In this document: piece after piece, positions 1 through 8,464 of the stretch | How the letters are laid out: each line of letters starts with the position of its first letter | Numbering within the stretch: the stretch's first letter is position 1 | Assembly: GCF_016858305.2 (NCBI RefSeq) | Contig: NZ_CP074436.1 | Coordinates: 2,748,001 to 2,812,000, forward strand | Length of the DNA stretch: 64,000 bases | Reading direction: 5' to 3' | DNA from: Polaribacter sp. Q13 | GTDB taxonomy: Bacteria > Bacteroidota > Bacteroidia > Flavobacteriales > Flavobacteriaceae | The notes under the pieces: generated by a model | What the model was told of the DNA's origin: nothing | The model's input: only the letters and a program-made list of their open reading frames with translations | Database searches by the model: none | Made by a program: the position numbers and the translations under genes

Positions 1-509
1 TTAGAAATACGGTTTTTAAAACGTCTTTCTTGTTCTTCATCACTAACAGAAAACCAATATTTTAAAACAATAATGCCAGATCTTACCAACATGCGTTCAA
101 ATTCTGGGCAAGAACGTAAAAACTCATCATATTCATCATCTGTACAAAAACCCATTACTTTTTCTACACCTGCTCTGTTGTACCAGCTTCTATCAAACAA
201 CACGATTTCTCCTGCGGCAGGTAAATATTGCACATAACGTTGAAAATACCATTGCGACTTTTCTTTTTCGGTAGGAACACCCAATGCAACTACTTTACAA
301 ATTCTAGGGTTTAAAGGCTCTGTAAAACGTTTTATAGTTCCTCCTTTTCCAGAAGCATCTCTTCCTTCAAAAAGGATCACTACTTTTAAACCTTGGTTTT
401 TAACCCATTCTTGCATGTGCACCAATTCTGTGTGCAATATTTTTAATTCATCGTCGTAATTAAATTTCTTCTTATTACTATTTGTTGGTGTTGGTGTAGC
501 TTTTTCCAT
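1..509 (-). CDS. ppk2: Polyphosphate kinase 2 (PPK2) family, 3' end outside window
   Basis: Transfers phosphate between polyphosphate and nucleotides in the cytoplasm. The visible N-terminal 169 residues start at ATG 509-507 (MEKATPTPTNSNKKK) and run off the left edge. Seen: the Walker A-like FEGRDASGKGGTIKRF at about 46-61, then NPRICKVVALGVPTEKE, QWYFQRYV, LPAAGEIVLFDRSWYNRAG and VMGFCT. These are the diagnostic PPK2 blocks, including the Walker B-like FDRSWYNR. The segment WFSVSDEEQERRF near the edge also fits the single-domain PPK2 class. No in-frame stop is seen within the visible part. Whether it makes or consumes ATP/GTP cannot be told from this fragment. Confidence 0.93.
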   Translation of the reverse strand, partial: MEKATPTPTNSNKKKFNYDDELKILHTELVHMQEWVKNQGLKVVILFEGRDASGKGGTIKRFTEPLNPRICKVVALGVPTEKEKSQWYFQRYVQYLPAAGEIVLFDRSWYNRAGVEKVMGFCTDDEYDEFLRSCPEFERMLVRSGIIVLKYWFSVSDEEQERRFKNRIS

Positions 510-651
510 TTATGCAATCTACGAAAATTCAAAAAAAAATAAAACAGTTTTTTATAAATAATAAAAACCCTAATAAATAATTTAAAGTTTCATCAAAATT
601 AAATGTCTTATTTTAGCATTTCGATTGTTCATATAATTTAAAAATAAACCT

Positions 652-1437
652 TTGTTAAACTACTACTTATATTCGCATACCACCGCTACAGAGTGGGTTA
701 CTTTTGTTCATGGAGCAGGAGGTAGTAGTTCTATTTGGTTTAAACAAGTACGAGATTTTAAAAAGCATTTTAATGTTTTAATTTTAGATTTACGTGGTCA
801 TGGAGATAGCAAACCAACACTAAAAGACACTTTTAAAGCAAAATATACTTTTGATTCTATTACGGCAGATATTGTTGAAGTAATAGATCATTTAAAAATT
901 AAAAAATCTCATTTTATTGGTATTTCTTTAGGGACTATTTTAATTAGAAATCTTGCCGAAAAAAGACCAGAGTTGGTAAAAAGCATGATTATGGGAGGTG
1001 CCATTATAAAAATGAATTTCCGCTCTCAGGTTTTAATGAAAGTTGGTAATATCTTTAAATCTGTGGTGCCTTATATGATGTTGTACAAACTCTTTGCGTT
1101 TATTATTATGCCAAAGAAAAATCATAAAAAATCTAGATTACTGTTTGTAAACGAAGCGAAGAAATTATATCAAAAAGAATTTTTACGTTGGTTTAAATTA
1201 ACTTCAGAAATCAATCCTTTACTCCGTTTTTTTAGAACAAAAGATATTCAGATTCCTACTTTATACGTAATGGGAGCCGAAGATCATCTGTTTTTACCTT
1301 CTATAAAAAACATTGTTTCAATACATGTTACGGCATCACTTTTTGTAATTGAAAATTGTGGGCATGTTGTTAATGTAGAACAGCCAGAAATGTTTAACAA
1401 TCATACTATTCGTTTTATCACATCTTTAAGAGCATAA
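652..1437 (+). CDS. Alpha/beta hydrolase
   Basis: Predicted cytoplasmic alpha/beta-hydrolase-fold enzyme of 261 residues; substrate unknown. Seen: oxyanion-hole segment HGAGGSSSIW at about 20-29, nucleophile elbow GISLGT (Ser near 93), an acidic residue in GAEDHLF near 212, and the catalytic His in GHVVNVEQPE near 241. This gives a complete Ser-Asp-His triad. The start is TTG at 652; an in-frame TAA at 634-636 excludes anything much further upstream, and no ATG lies before the conserved core. It stands alone between the divergent ppk2 gene and the sugar kinase. Confidence 0.85.
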   Translation: MLNYYLYSHTTATEWVTFVHGAGGSSSIWFKQVRDFKKHFNVLILDLRGHGDSKPTLKDTFKAKYTFDSITADIVEVIDHLKIKKSHFIGISLGTILIRNLAEKRPELVKSMIMGGAIIKMNFRSQVLMKVGNIFKSVVPYMMLYKLFAFIIMPKKNHKKSRLLFVNEAKKLYQKEFLRWFKLTSEINPLLRFFRTKDIQIPTLYVMGAEDHLFLPSIKNIVSIHVTASLFVIENCGHVVNVEQPEMFNNHTIRFITSLRA

Positions 1438-1675
1438 TTACATATTTATTATCTTTTGATTTACAGTTTTGGTTTTAACTTAACCTGTGTAAAACTGGTT
1501 AACCAATTGACGTGATTTTGCGTGTTTTATTCATTTTTTCTTTTTAACAAAAGAGATATTCAAAAATTAGAATAACCCAAATCTCTTTACCACAAAGGTT
1601 TTACCGTTACTATATATTCAACAATACTTTAAAATAATTAAAAATAAAACAGCTTTTTAATTATTTTTTATAAAG

Positions 1676-1683
1676 TATCTTTG
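1676..1683 (+). promoter_or_regulatory. Bacteroidetes -7 element TATCTTTG upstream of the sugar kinase
   Basis: TATCTTTG matches the Bacteroidetes TAnnTTTG -7 consensus. It ends 19 bases before the ATG at 1703. No clear TTG -33 element lies at the usual 17-23 base spacing, so the call rests on the -7 box only. Confidence 0.5.
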
Positions 1684-1702
1684 CTTTATAAAAGTTTTTA
1701 AC

Positions 1703-2707
1703 ATGAATCAGATAATCACATTTGGAGAGGTTTTAATGCGAATTTCGCCTTCAGGAAACAAAAAATTTATTCAATCTAACCAAGTAGAATTTTATTTTGG
1801 TGGTACCGAATTAAATGTAGGTATTTCTGTAGCAAATTTTGGACAAGATGTAAAACATATTTCATGTGTTTCTGATGATTTTATAGGTGATACTGCTATT
1901 TCTTTTCTAAGAAAATTTGATGTTAGCACTTCTGCAATTATTCGCTCTAGCAGACCTTTAGGTGTTTATTTTTTAGAAGTTGGTGCTGTTATGAGAGCAA
2001 GTTCTATTTCTTACAACAGGTCTCACTCTTCTTTTTCTGAAATTCAACCAGAAATGGTAGACTGGGAAAAATCTTTAGAAAAAGGAAAATGGTTTCATTG
2101 GACAGGGATCACACCTGCGCTTTGTGAAGGTGGTTATGAAACGTTAAAAGAAGGGTTAATTCTTGCCCAGAAAAAGGGTATGGGGATTTCTGCGGATCCA
2201 ACTTACAGAAGTGGTTTATGGAAATGGGGTGGTGATTCAAGAGAAGTTCTATCTGAATTAGTGAACTATTCTACTATTTTTATTGGTGGTGTTAACGAAA
2301 TTAATGAACTTTTAGATACCAGTTTTTCTTATTCTAATGAAGATTTTATTGAAGCTAGTAAACAGTTAATGGAAAAATATCCTACAATAGAAAAAGTGTT
2401 TGATAAAATTAGAACTTCCATTAATTCTTCTTGGCACAAAATTAGAGCAAGAATGTGGAATGGTAAAGAATTTAAAGAAACTTTAGACTTAGACATTACA
2501 CATATTATAGATAGAATTGGTACTGGTGATGCTTTTGCTGCCGGTATTATTCATGGTTTACAAAAATTTGATGATTACAAAGCTATGGAGTTTGGTAGTG
2601 CTGCTTGCGCCATTAAACACACTTATTTAGGGGATATCAATTATGCAAACGAAAAAGAAGTAATGAATATTCTAGAAGGAAATACTACCGGAAGATTACT
2701 AAGATAA
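1703..2707 (+). CDS. kdgK: PfkB-family sugar kinase, probably 2-dehydro-3-deoxygluconokinase
   Basis: Phosphorylates a sugar or sugar acid with ATP; overall pattern fits KDG kinase, which feeds the KDPG branch of uronate and gluconate use. Seen: N-terminal TFGEVLMRISPSG with the GGTELNVGISVANFG substrate-binding region (about 33-47), and the C-terminal PfkB signature DRIGTGDAFAAGIIHGL at about 271-287, whose GTGD carries the catalytic Asp. Length 334 is normal for the family. No KDPG aldolase or uronate isomerase lies beside it, so substrate assignment is by resemblance only; another PfkB sugar kinase specificity is possible. Confidence 0.78.
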   Translation: MNQIITFGEVLMRISPSGNKKFIQSNQVEFYFGGTELNVGISVANFGQDVKHISCVSDDFIGDTAISFLRKFDVSTSAIIRSSRPLGVYFLEVGAVMRASSISYNRSHSSFSEIQPEMVDWEKSLEKGKWFHWTGITPALCEGGYETLKEGLILAQKKGMGISADPTYRSGLWKWGGDSREVLSELVNYSTIFIGGVNEINELLDTSFSYSNEDFIEASKQLMEKYPTIEKVFDKIRTSINSSWHKIRARMWNGKEFKETLDLDITHIIDRIGTGDAFAAGIIHGLQKFDDYKAMEFGSAACAIKHTYLGDINYANEKEVMNILEGNTTGRLLR

Positions 2708-2805
2708 ATAGCTCAAATACATACTAATAATTAACAAATATAAAAGGATAAGTTTGTCTTTATTGATTATTAGGAAAAATTAAAAAAAAGAAAGATATTC
2801 GCGGC

Positions 2806-3171
2806 GTGAAAATTGCAGCAATCTTTCTATCGCTATTCTTGCTTACTAAGCCCTTGCTTCCATTATTGGAATATGCAGCTTTTTACGATTATATTAAAAA
2901 TGAGCTTTGTGAAAATAGAGATACTCCAGAATTACACTGTAACGGAAAATGTCATTTAGCAAAACAAATTGTGAAGGCAGGAGATTCAGACAGCGGTAAT
3001 GAAAAAAATAAATCAATTAAAATAGAAATTTCTATTGTTTATTTTCAAGAAATAACTCATAAGGATGCTGTTCTATTGTCTAATGACGAAAATTTAAAAA
3101 TAAATATTTCCTATAATAACACGTATAAATTCCATCATACGGATGTTATTTTTCACCCACCACTCGCTTAA
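2806..3171 (+). CDS. Small exported/membrane-anchored CNGKC protein
   Basis: Unknown function. The 121-residue product has one N-terminal hydrophobic segment (about 3-25), then three cysteines at 35, 45 and 49 in LCENRDTPELHCNGKCH, a charged linker, and a C-terminal IFHPPLA. The CxxxC in CNGKC followed by His is the sort of site that binds copper or zinc or forms a disulfide. I recall flavobacterial proteins of this shape ending in FHPP, but none with a known role. The start is GTG at 2806; no ATG lies before the hydrophobic segment. It lies 317 bases upstream of the copper-type genes on the same strand, which suggests a related role. Confidence 0.7.
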   Translation: MKIAAIFLSLFLLTKPLLPLLEYAAFYDYIKNELCENRDTPELHCNGKCHLAKQIVKAGDSDSGNEKNKSIKIEISIVYFQEITHKDAVLLSNDENLKINISYNNTYKFHHTDVIFHPPLA

Positions 3172-3488
3172 TTTCTTCATACTAAGAAACGCAATACACC
3201 AAATAATTGGTGCTTAATTATATTTAATTAGGTATCTAGTTATGTGCTATCAATTAGAAATAATTAATAGTAAAAAACAACACAGTTAAGTTTTTTTTTA
3301 AACAAAAGCTCTTTATATGGTGTTTGGTAAGCCTGTTTCTTAACCATTTCTTTTTAGTAGTAAGAATGCAATTATAACAATTGCACTTGCCTTATAATGC
3401 ACAATACGCTTTCTTAAAATAAGTAATTGTCCATCTATTTGGTGCTACTAGTTTTTCAACAGTTTTTTAATAAAACAGTCATAAAATA
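3172..3488 (+). promoter_or_regulatory. Gene-free 317-bp region with inverted repeats ahead of the copper-type operon
   Basis: No credible gene. It holds an inverted repeat CACCAA-4nt-TTGGTG (3197-3202/3207-3212) and another, TGCAATT-5nt-AATTGCA (3367-3373/3379-3385). The 8-mer TTGGTGCT occurs at 3207-3214 and again at 3439-3446, 43 bases before the start of the downstream lipoprotein gene. These could be operators, a processing signal, or chance in AT-rich DNA. No clear TAnnTTTG box was found. Confidence 0.35.
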
Positions 3489-4412
3489 ATGAAACATTTA
3501 CATCTAATTGTAATTGCAATTCTTATTGTAATAACTTCTTGTACGTTGGATAAAACGGATTACGAAGCGGAATTAAAAGTAGAAACTACAGAATATATTG
3601 AATTCGAAGAGGTAACTGTCATAAATAATGGAGATTACAGCGTTAGCATAGAAGCTTTAAATGGTACTTTGTATAAAGGTTATAATGAAATTCATTTAAA
3701 CATCACCAAATTAGAAACAGGTGAGAACATCGATAATTCTGAAATTACTTTTTTACCAATTATGACCGATGCGAATGGAAATAAATCTTCTTGTCCGCAT
3801 GCATATAATCTAGCATACAATGCAACCGAAGGATATTTCGAGGGATATGTTGTATTTACAAATGAGAGTAGTTCTACAGTAGCTTGGCAGTTGTATATCA
3901 ATTTTACAGATAATAATGAAACTCACAAGGTGAATCAAGATATTTCTGTGGAAGAGCAAATCAACAAGAACCTCAACATGACGGCTTTTACAGGCAATGA
4001 TAACGAGCAGTATTTTATTGCTTTGGTTGCACCTCAAAGTCCGCGTGTGGCACAAAACGATTTGGTTGCTGGTATTTACAAATACAATAAGCCAACTAAT
4101 GCTGCAGGAGAATTCCCTGATATTTCGCAGTTTTCCTATTCCGTTGTAGAAAATTACACCTTGTTCATAGATCCAAGAATGCCAGAACCTTCTATGGGAA
4201 ATCATTCATCACCTAATAATGAAGATTTAACACAACAAGATAATGGTTTGTATCACGGAATTGTAAACTATACAATGACAGGTAATTGGACGTTGAATTT
4301 CATTTTAAAAGATGAAAACCAACAAATAATAAAAGGAAACGAAGTTTCTACCGAATTTACTCCGGGAGTAGAAGGAGAAAGAGGCGAACTTCATATTGAT
4401 ATCTTATTTTAA
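3489..4412 (+). CDS. Lipoprotein with two YtkA/FixH-like domains, putative copper binding
   Basis: 307 residues. The lipobox ITSC places the lipidated Cys at 18. Two related halves are visible. The first (about 46-142) carries M92, C102 and H104 in ITFLPIMTDANGNKSSCPH, followed by GYFEGYVVFTN..WQLYI. The second (about 170-300) carries M231, M236 and H239 in IDPRMPEPSMGNHSSPNN, followed by GLYHGIVNYTMTGNWTLNF. The second block (Met-rich MP..MGNHSSPN before a GxY.G.V.F/Y motif) resembles the YtkA-like/FixH-type fold found beside copper proteins. It is followed by the receptor gene after 4 bases, so it is probably the surface or periplasmic partner of that receptor. Copper binding is inference. 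Confidence 0.72.
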   Translation: MKHLHLIVIAILIVITSCTLDKTDYEAELKVETTEYIEFEEVTVINNGDYSVSIEALNGTLYKGYNEIHLNITKLETGENIDNSEITFLPIMTDANGNKSSCPHAYNLAYNATEGYFEGYVVFTNESSSTVAWQLYINFTDNNETHKVNQDISVEEQINKNLNMTAFTGNDNEQYFIALVAPQSPRVAQNDLVAGIYKYNKPTNAAGEFPDISQFSYSVVENYTLFIDPRMPEPSMGNHSSPNNEDLTQQDNGLYHGIVNYTMTGNWTLNFILKDENQQIIKGNEVSTEFTPGVEGERGELHIDILF

Positions 4413-4416
4413 AAAT

Positions 4417-6402
4417 ATGAAAGGAATAACGATAGCAATCCTATTATTAGCAACTCTAGCAAATGCACAGACTGTTGAGAAAAAAAGAGATAGTTTAGGT
4501 GGCGTCTTAGAGGAAGTGATAATTGTAGCGGCTAAAAAAAAGAAAATAGAAACAGACATGAAAATGGCGGTTTCTGTGGATGAATTTTTAGCCTCATCAG
4601 ACAACATCAGTTTTATAAAGCGTGGCGCTTACGCTTGGGAACCTTTATTGAACAATATGAGTACAGAACGTTCTTTAGTTACCATTGATGGCATGCATGT
4701 TTTTGGTGCTTGTACCGATAAAATGGATCCGATAACATCTTATGTAGAAAGTAATAATTTATCTGATATTGATATAAAATCAGGACAAGAGGGCAGTTTG
4801 CACGGAGCAACAGTAGCTGGTAGCATCGATTTGAAAAGGAAAAGTACCGCATTTAAATTAGGGGAAAATTACAAAGGTGCTTTCCAAACTGGCTTTGAGT
4901 TAAATAACAAACAGTTTTTTAACCTTGCAAATGCCTCTTATTCTAGTGAAAAATTAGTAGTAGATGGTAGTATTTCTAACAGAAAAGCAGAAAACTATAC
5001 TGACGGTAATAATGACGAAGTACAACATTCTCAGTTCGAAAAACTGAATGCTTCTTTAGGAATAGCCTACAAAACTGGTGATTTATCATCTTTAAGAGCA
5101 GACGCTATTTTTGATAGAGCAAAGAATGTTGGCTTCCCTGCATTGCCAATGGATTTATCTTTGTCTAGAGCATTAATTACATCGGTTGCCTACAAACAAT
5201 TTTTTGAAAAAGGAATTGTAAAAGTGTGGGATACCAAAGTGTATTTTAATGCTATAGAACATTATATGGATGATACAACACGTCCGGAAAACTTGGTTCA
5301 CATGGACATGCCTGGTTGGAGTACAACGTATGGTTTGGTTTCTAAAGTAAACCTGCAAAAAGGTAATCTATCATCCGAAGTACAATTGAACGCCTACAAT
5401 AATTTATCTATTGCAGAAATGCGTATGTACCCGCAAGACAGAAGTGAGCGAACTATGTTTGCCTACAGTTGGCCTTGGGTTACAACAACCTATGCCGGAC
5501 TTTCAATAGGTAATTTATGGGATATTTCTGATACAAGTCAACTAAGTTTTGGAGGCTCTCTAGGTGTCAATTACAATTATTCTAAATATGTAGAATTCAA
5601 TTGGATTTTTCACCCGGGAACACCACAAGAAAAAACAAGATTTTTACCAAGTTTAAATACAAGTTATCATTTAAATGTAGGTGATTTTAATTTTTCTATT
5701 GGTGGTGGTTACGGTCATAGAGCGCCTTCTGTTTCCGAAGGATATGGATATTATATTTATAACAGTTTCGATAGATATGATTACATCGGAAACCCGGATT
5801 TGAAAAATGAAATTTCCTATGAAGTAAATGCGAGTGCTGGCTTCGAAAACGAAAAAGGAAGTATCAATGCCAAAGTAAACTACTTCTATATTCAGAATTA
5901 TATAATTGGTAGAATTTTAAGTTTGGGGAGCCCTATGAACTATCAATCTGTAGGAGTTAAAGGATATACCTCTCTAGATTATGCCACATTATTTAATTTC
6001 TCACTGAATGCGAAGTACACAATTTTACAGAAATTACATTGGAAAGGAACGTTAACCTATGCAAGAGGTTTAGATGATAATCAGAAGAATTTACCATTTA
6101 TTCGTCCGTTAAGTTATCAAACTTCGGTGCATTTTTCTCATAAAAATTTTGGTTTTGGAACAGCATTAAATGGTGATTTCAAACAAAATAATTACAGTCC
6201 AGAATACGGAGAAGACGAAACGCCATCTTACAAAAACTTTAATGTTTCTGCAGATTATACTTTTTACATTAATAATTACAAAACGGTTTTTCAAGTAGGT
6301 GCGGAAAACTTATTAAACGAATATTACAGCACTTACGCAGATTGGGGAAATATCCCAAGAATGGGACGTAACATTTTTACGTCTTTAAAAATCAATTTTT
6401 AA
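4417..6402 (+). CDS. TonB-dependent receptor of the OprC/NosA copper type
   Basis: Outer-membrane ligand-gated importer, 661 residues, with signal peptide MKGITIAILLLATLANA. The ATG at 4417 is preferred over 4396, which overlaps the previous gene. The plug carries VTIDGMHVFGACTDKMDPITSYVE; the barrel ends in LKINF. In the plug C99-x3-M103 (codons 4711 and 4723) and in the barrel H282-Y-M284 (codons 5260-5268, EHYMDD) reproduce the CxxxM and HxM pair that binds Cu(I) in Pseudomonas OprC. It lacks the N-terminal CarboxypepD_reg domain of many Bacteroidetes receptors. Neighbours on both sides are copper-type proteins, so copper is the likely cargo; a chelated metal is an alternative. Confidence 0.87.
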   Translation: MKGITIAILLLATLANAQTVEKKRDSLGGVLEEVIIVAAKKKKIETDMKMAVSVDEFLASSDNISFIKRGAYAWEPLLNNMSTERSLVTIDGMHVFGACTDKMDPITSYVESNNLSDIDIKSGQEGSLHGATVAGSIDLKRKSTAFKLGENYKGAFQTGFELNNKQFFNLANASYSSEKLVVDGSISNRKAENYTDGNNDEVQHSQFEKLNASLGIAYKTGDLSSLRADAIFDRAKNVGFPALPMDLSLSRALITSVAYKQFFEKGIVKVWDTKVYFNAIEHYMDDTTRPENLVHMDMPGWSTTYGLVSKVNLQKGNLSSEVQLNAYNNLSIAEMRMYPQDRSERTMFAYSWPWVTTTYAGLSIGNLWDISDTSQLSFGGSLGVNYNYSKYVEFNWIFHPGTPQEKTRFLPSLNTSYHLNVGDFNFSIGGGYGHRAPSVSEGYGYYIYNSFDRYDYIGNPDLKNEISYEVNASAGFENEKGSINAKVNYFYIQNYIIGRILSLGSPMNYQSVGVKGYTSLDYATLFNFSLNAKYTILQKLHWKGTLTYARGLDDNQKNLPFIRPLSYQTSVHFSHKNFGFGTALNGDFKQNNYSPEYGEDETPSYKNFNVSADYTFYINNYKTVFQVGAENLLNEYYSTYADWGNIPRMGRNIFTSLKINF

Positions 6403-6437
6403 ACAAGAAATAACGACATCAATTAAAATTAATACAC

Positions 6438-7313
6438 ATGAAAAATTTAAAAAAGTACCTTTTAGCATCATTAGTCTCATTATCAATAATTTCTTGTAGT
6501 GAAGACGGTATTCCGGTTGCCAACGACGTAACCTTAGAGTTTAATAATACATTTGGAACAACAACAATTGTTTTGGGAGATGCAACATCTGCAGAAGCAA
6601 CAACAAACACTTCTACAGAAGGACAAGTACACCATTTTGAAGAGTTAAAATATGTAATAAGTAACATTCGTCTTGTAAACGCAGAAGGTGTAGAATTTCC
6701 TTACAATACTCAAAATTTAGATGAAGGAGCTACTATTATTGACCAATCTAAAGAAGCAACATTAAAATATGTTTTGAATGATATTCCAACAGCTAATTAC
6801 ACACAAATTAAATTTGGTTTAGGAATAAAAGAAGCATTAAACACTTTAGATGAAGAACTTTTTCCTTCTTTTTATAATGCAGATTTATCAATACACTGGT
6901 TCTGGGCAACAGGATACCGTTTTGCACAAATTGAAGGTTTTTATGGCGTAGACAACGCTCCTTTAGCAATTCATACTGGTAGTGTTTTAGGTGGTGATCC
7001 AGACGATGAAAGTACTTGGAATAATGCAGATGTGCATGCTCGTAATGCTTATAGAGATATTACTTTAGATTTATCTACAGATGCAATGGTTGGCGAAAAT
7101 TCTCCTACAATTACTATTAAAGCAGATTTTAATAAGGTTCTAAGTGGAATAAATACAATTACTTTAGAAACTCCGACGGAAGGTTATACTGCAGGAACTT
7201 TTGCCACTAAACATGTAAGTCCTAATGTAATGGTAGAGTATGTTGATAATATGGCGGGTAATGGCGATACAGACATTAAAGGAATGTTTTCTATTGAAAG
7301 TGTAGAAAACTAA
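6438..7313 (+). CDS. mbnP: MbnP-like copper-binding lipoprotein
   Basis: 291 residues with lipobox SIISC (Cys 20), so anchored in a periplasm-facing or surface membrane. The sequence fits the MbnP family: LEFNNTFG near 33-40, HHFEELKYVISNIRL at 65-79, FGLGI near 126, and the HWFWATGYRFAQIEG block at 153-167. In methanobactin operons MbnP binds Cu(I), and a Trp is oxidised to kynurenine by MbnH. Two Trp (154, 156) lie in the conserved block and H65/H66, H153 and H179 are candidate ligands. It starts 35 bases after the copper receptor and is followed by the MbnH-like gene. The symbol is by family resemblance; no methanobactin genes are seen. Confidence 0.83.
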   Translation: MKNLKKYLLASLVSLSIISCSEDGIPVANDVTLEFNNTFGTTTIVLGDATSAEATTNTSTEGQVHHFEELKYVISNIRLVNAEGVEFPYNTQNLDEGATIIDQSKEATLKYVLNDIPTANYTQIKFGLGIKEALNTLDEELFPSFYNADLSIHWFWATGYRFAQIEGFYGVDNAPLAIHTGSVLGGDPDDESTWNNADVHARNAYRDITLDLSTDAMVGENSPTITIKADFNKVLSGINTITLETPTEGYTAGTFATKHVSPNVMVEYVDNMAGNGDTDIKGMFSIESVEN

Positions 7314-7322
7314 ACCTATAAA

Positions 7323-7361
7323 AAGAGTCAGTTTTCAATATAATATAGAAAACTGACTCTT
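7323..7361 (+). terminator. Intercistronic hairpin between the MbnP-like and MbnH-like genes
   Basis: A 14-bp perfect stem (7323-7336 with 7348-7361, AAGAGTCAGTTTTC) and an 11-base AT loop sit between two genes that should be co-transcribed. Downstream bases are CTTTAAAAG, a poor U tract, so partial termination, attenuation or mRNA end protection fits better than full termination. Confidence 0.6.
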
Positions 7362-7377
7362 CTTTAAAAGAATTAAA

Positions 7378-8400
7378 ATGAAAAAGTTATTACTGAATAT
7401 TTTTATAATACTATTAATATCTTCTTGTACTAAAGAAGATGTTTATGAACCCTTTGTTTTTGATAATCCAGAAATAGCAATAAATATTCCTGTAGATTTT
7501 CCGGTATTAAACAATTCATTTTATACCAATAAACCCACAAAATATGGCGTTGAATTAGGCAAAAAATTATTTTTCGACAAAAAACTGAGTGCAGATAACA
7601 CTATTTCATGTGCTAGTTGTCATATACAAGCAAATGCATTTGCAGATCACAATGCAAAAGGTATTGGTATTGAAGGACGAATTGGACTTAGAAATGCACC
7701 ACCTGTGCAAAATATGGCATTTATGCAAGTGTATAATTGGGAAGGCAGTAAATCAAAGTTAGAAGATCAACCAATTGTGCCAATAATTACACCCGAAGAA
7801 ATGGACTCCTCTATTTTAGAAGTAATTGGTAAAATTGAACAAGACGAAGATTATATCAATTTATTCAATAAAACTTTTGGGGATGACAATATAACTGGAA
7901 ATAGAATTTTTAATAGTATTGCTCAGTTTGAATACACTTTAATTTCTGCCAATAGTAAATACGATAAAGTAAAAAGAAATGAAGGCGTAACATTCACTGT
8001 AAATGAAGAGAAAGGTTATCAAACCTTTAAAAATAAATGTGCAAGTTGCCACAGTACAGAATTGTTTACCGATCAAAGTTATAGAAATATAGGCTTTCCA
8101 ATAAATGCTGATCAAGAAGAAACAGGACGTACAAGGGTTACTCTAGAATTAAACGATTTAATGCGTTTTCGTGTTCCATCTTTAAGAAATATAGCATACA
8201 CTGCACCTTACGGAAGTTTTGGTCAATTCGCTACTTTAAAAGAAGTCTTAGATTATTTAGACAATGGCGTTTTAGATGCAGATAATCTAGATCCGATTCT
8301 TAAAGAAAACAATAATCAAATTCCACTTACAGTGGATGAAAAAGAGAACCTTATTTCATTTTTAAACACCTTAAGCGATACTGATTTTGTTACGCAGTAA
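7378..8400 (+). CDS. mbnH: MbnH/MauG-like di-haem cytochrome c peroxidase family lipoprotein
   Basis: 340 residues, lipobox ISSC (Cys 17). Two c-haem sites: CASCH at 78-82 and CASCH at 221-225. The family fold is clear: GKKLFFDKKLSADNTISCASCH, RNAPPVQN, SIAQFEYTLIS, RFRVPSLRNIAYTAPYGSFGQ and a final DEKENLISFLNTL. In MbnH and MauG one haem has an axial Tyr; Y278 in TAPY lies in about the right place, but I cannot confirm this by alignment. Next to an MbnP-like protein the likely role is oxidative maturation of that partner rather than plain peroxide reduction. Start ATG 7378 lies just after the hairpin. Confidence 0.84.
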   Translation: MKKLLLNIFIILLISSCTKEDVYEPFVFDNPEIAINIPVDFPVLNNSFYTNKPTKYGVELGKKLFFDKKLSADNTISCASCHIQANAFADHNAKGIGIEGRIGLRNAPPVQNMAFMQVYNWEGSKSKLEDQPIVPIITPEEMDSSILEVIGKIEQDEDYINLFNKTFGDDNITGNRIFNSIAQFEYTLISANSKYDKVKRNEGVTFTVNEEKGYQTFKNKCASCHSTELFTDQSYRNIGFPINADQEETGRTRVTLELNDLMRFRVPSLRNIAYTAPYGSFGQFATLKEVLDYLDNGVLDADNLDPILKENNNQIPLTVDEKENLISFLNTLSDTDFVTQ

Positions 8401-8420
8401 CAATTAACTTTAAAGCACAA

Positions 8421-8448
8421 AAAAAGCGAGTTTTACAACTCGCTTTTT
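8421..8448. terminator. Bidirectional terminator between the MbnH-like gene and pepP
   Basis: Stem AAAAAGCGAGTT / AACTCGCTTTTT with loop TTAC, A-rich on the left and T-rich on the right, lies between convergent genes and can serve both. Confidence 0.85.
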
Positions 8449-8464
8449 ATATTTAGTATAAGAT

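Noticed and set aside
2708..8400. Methanobactin precursor peptide
   Set aside because: No short Cys-containing precursor with a leader, and no MbnB or MbnC neighbour, so a chalkophore is not supported.
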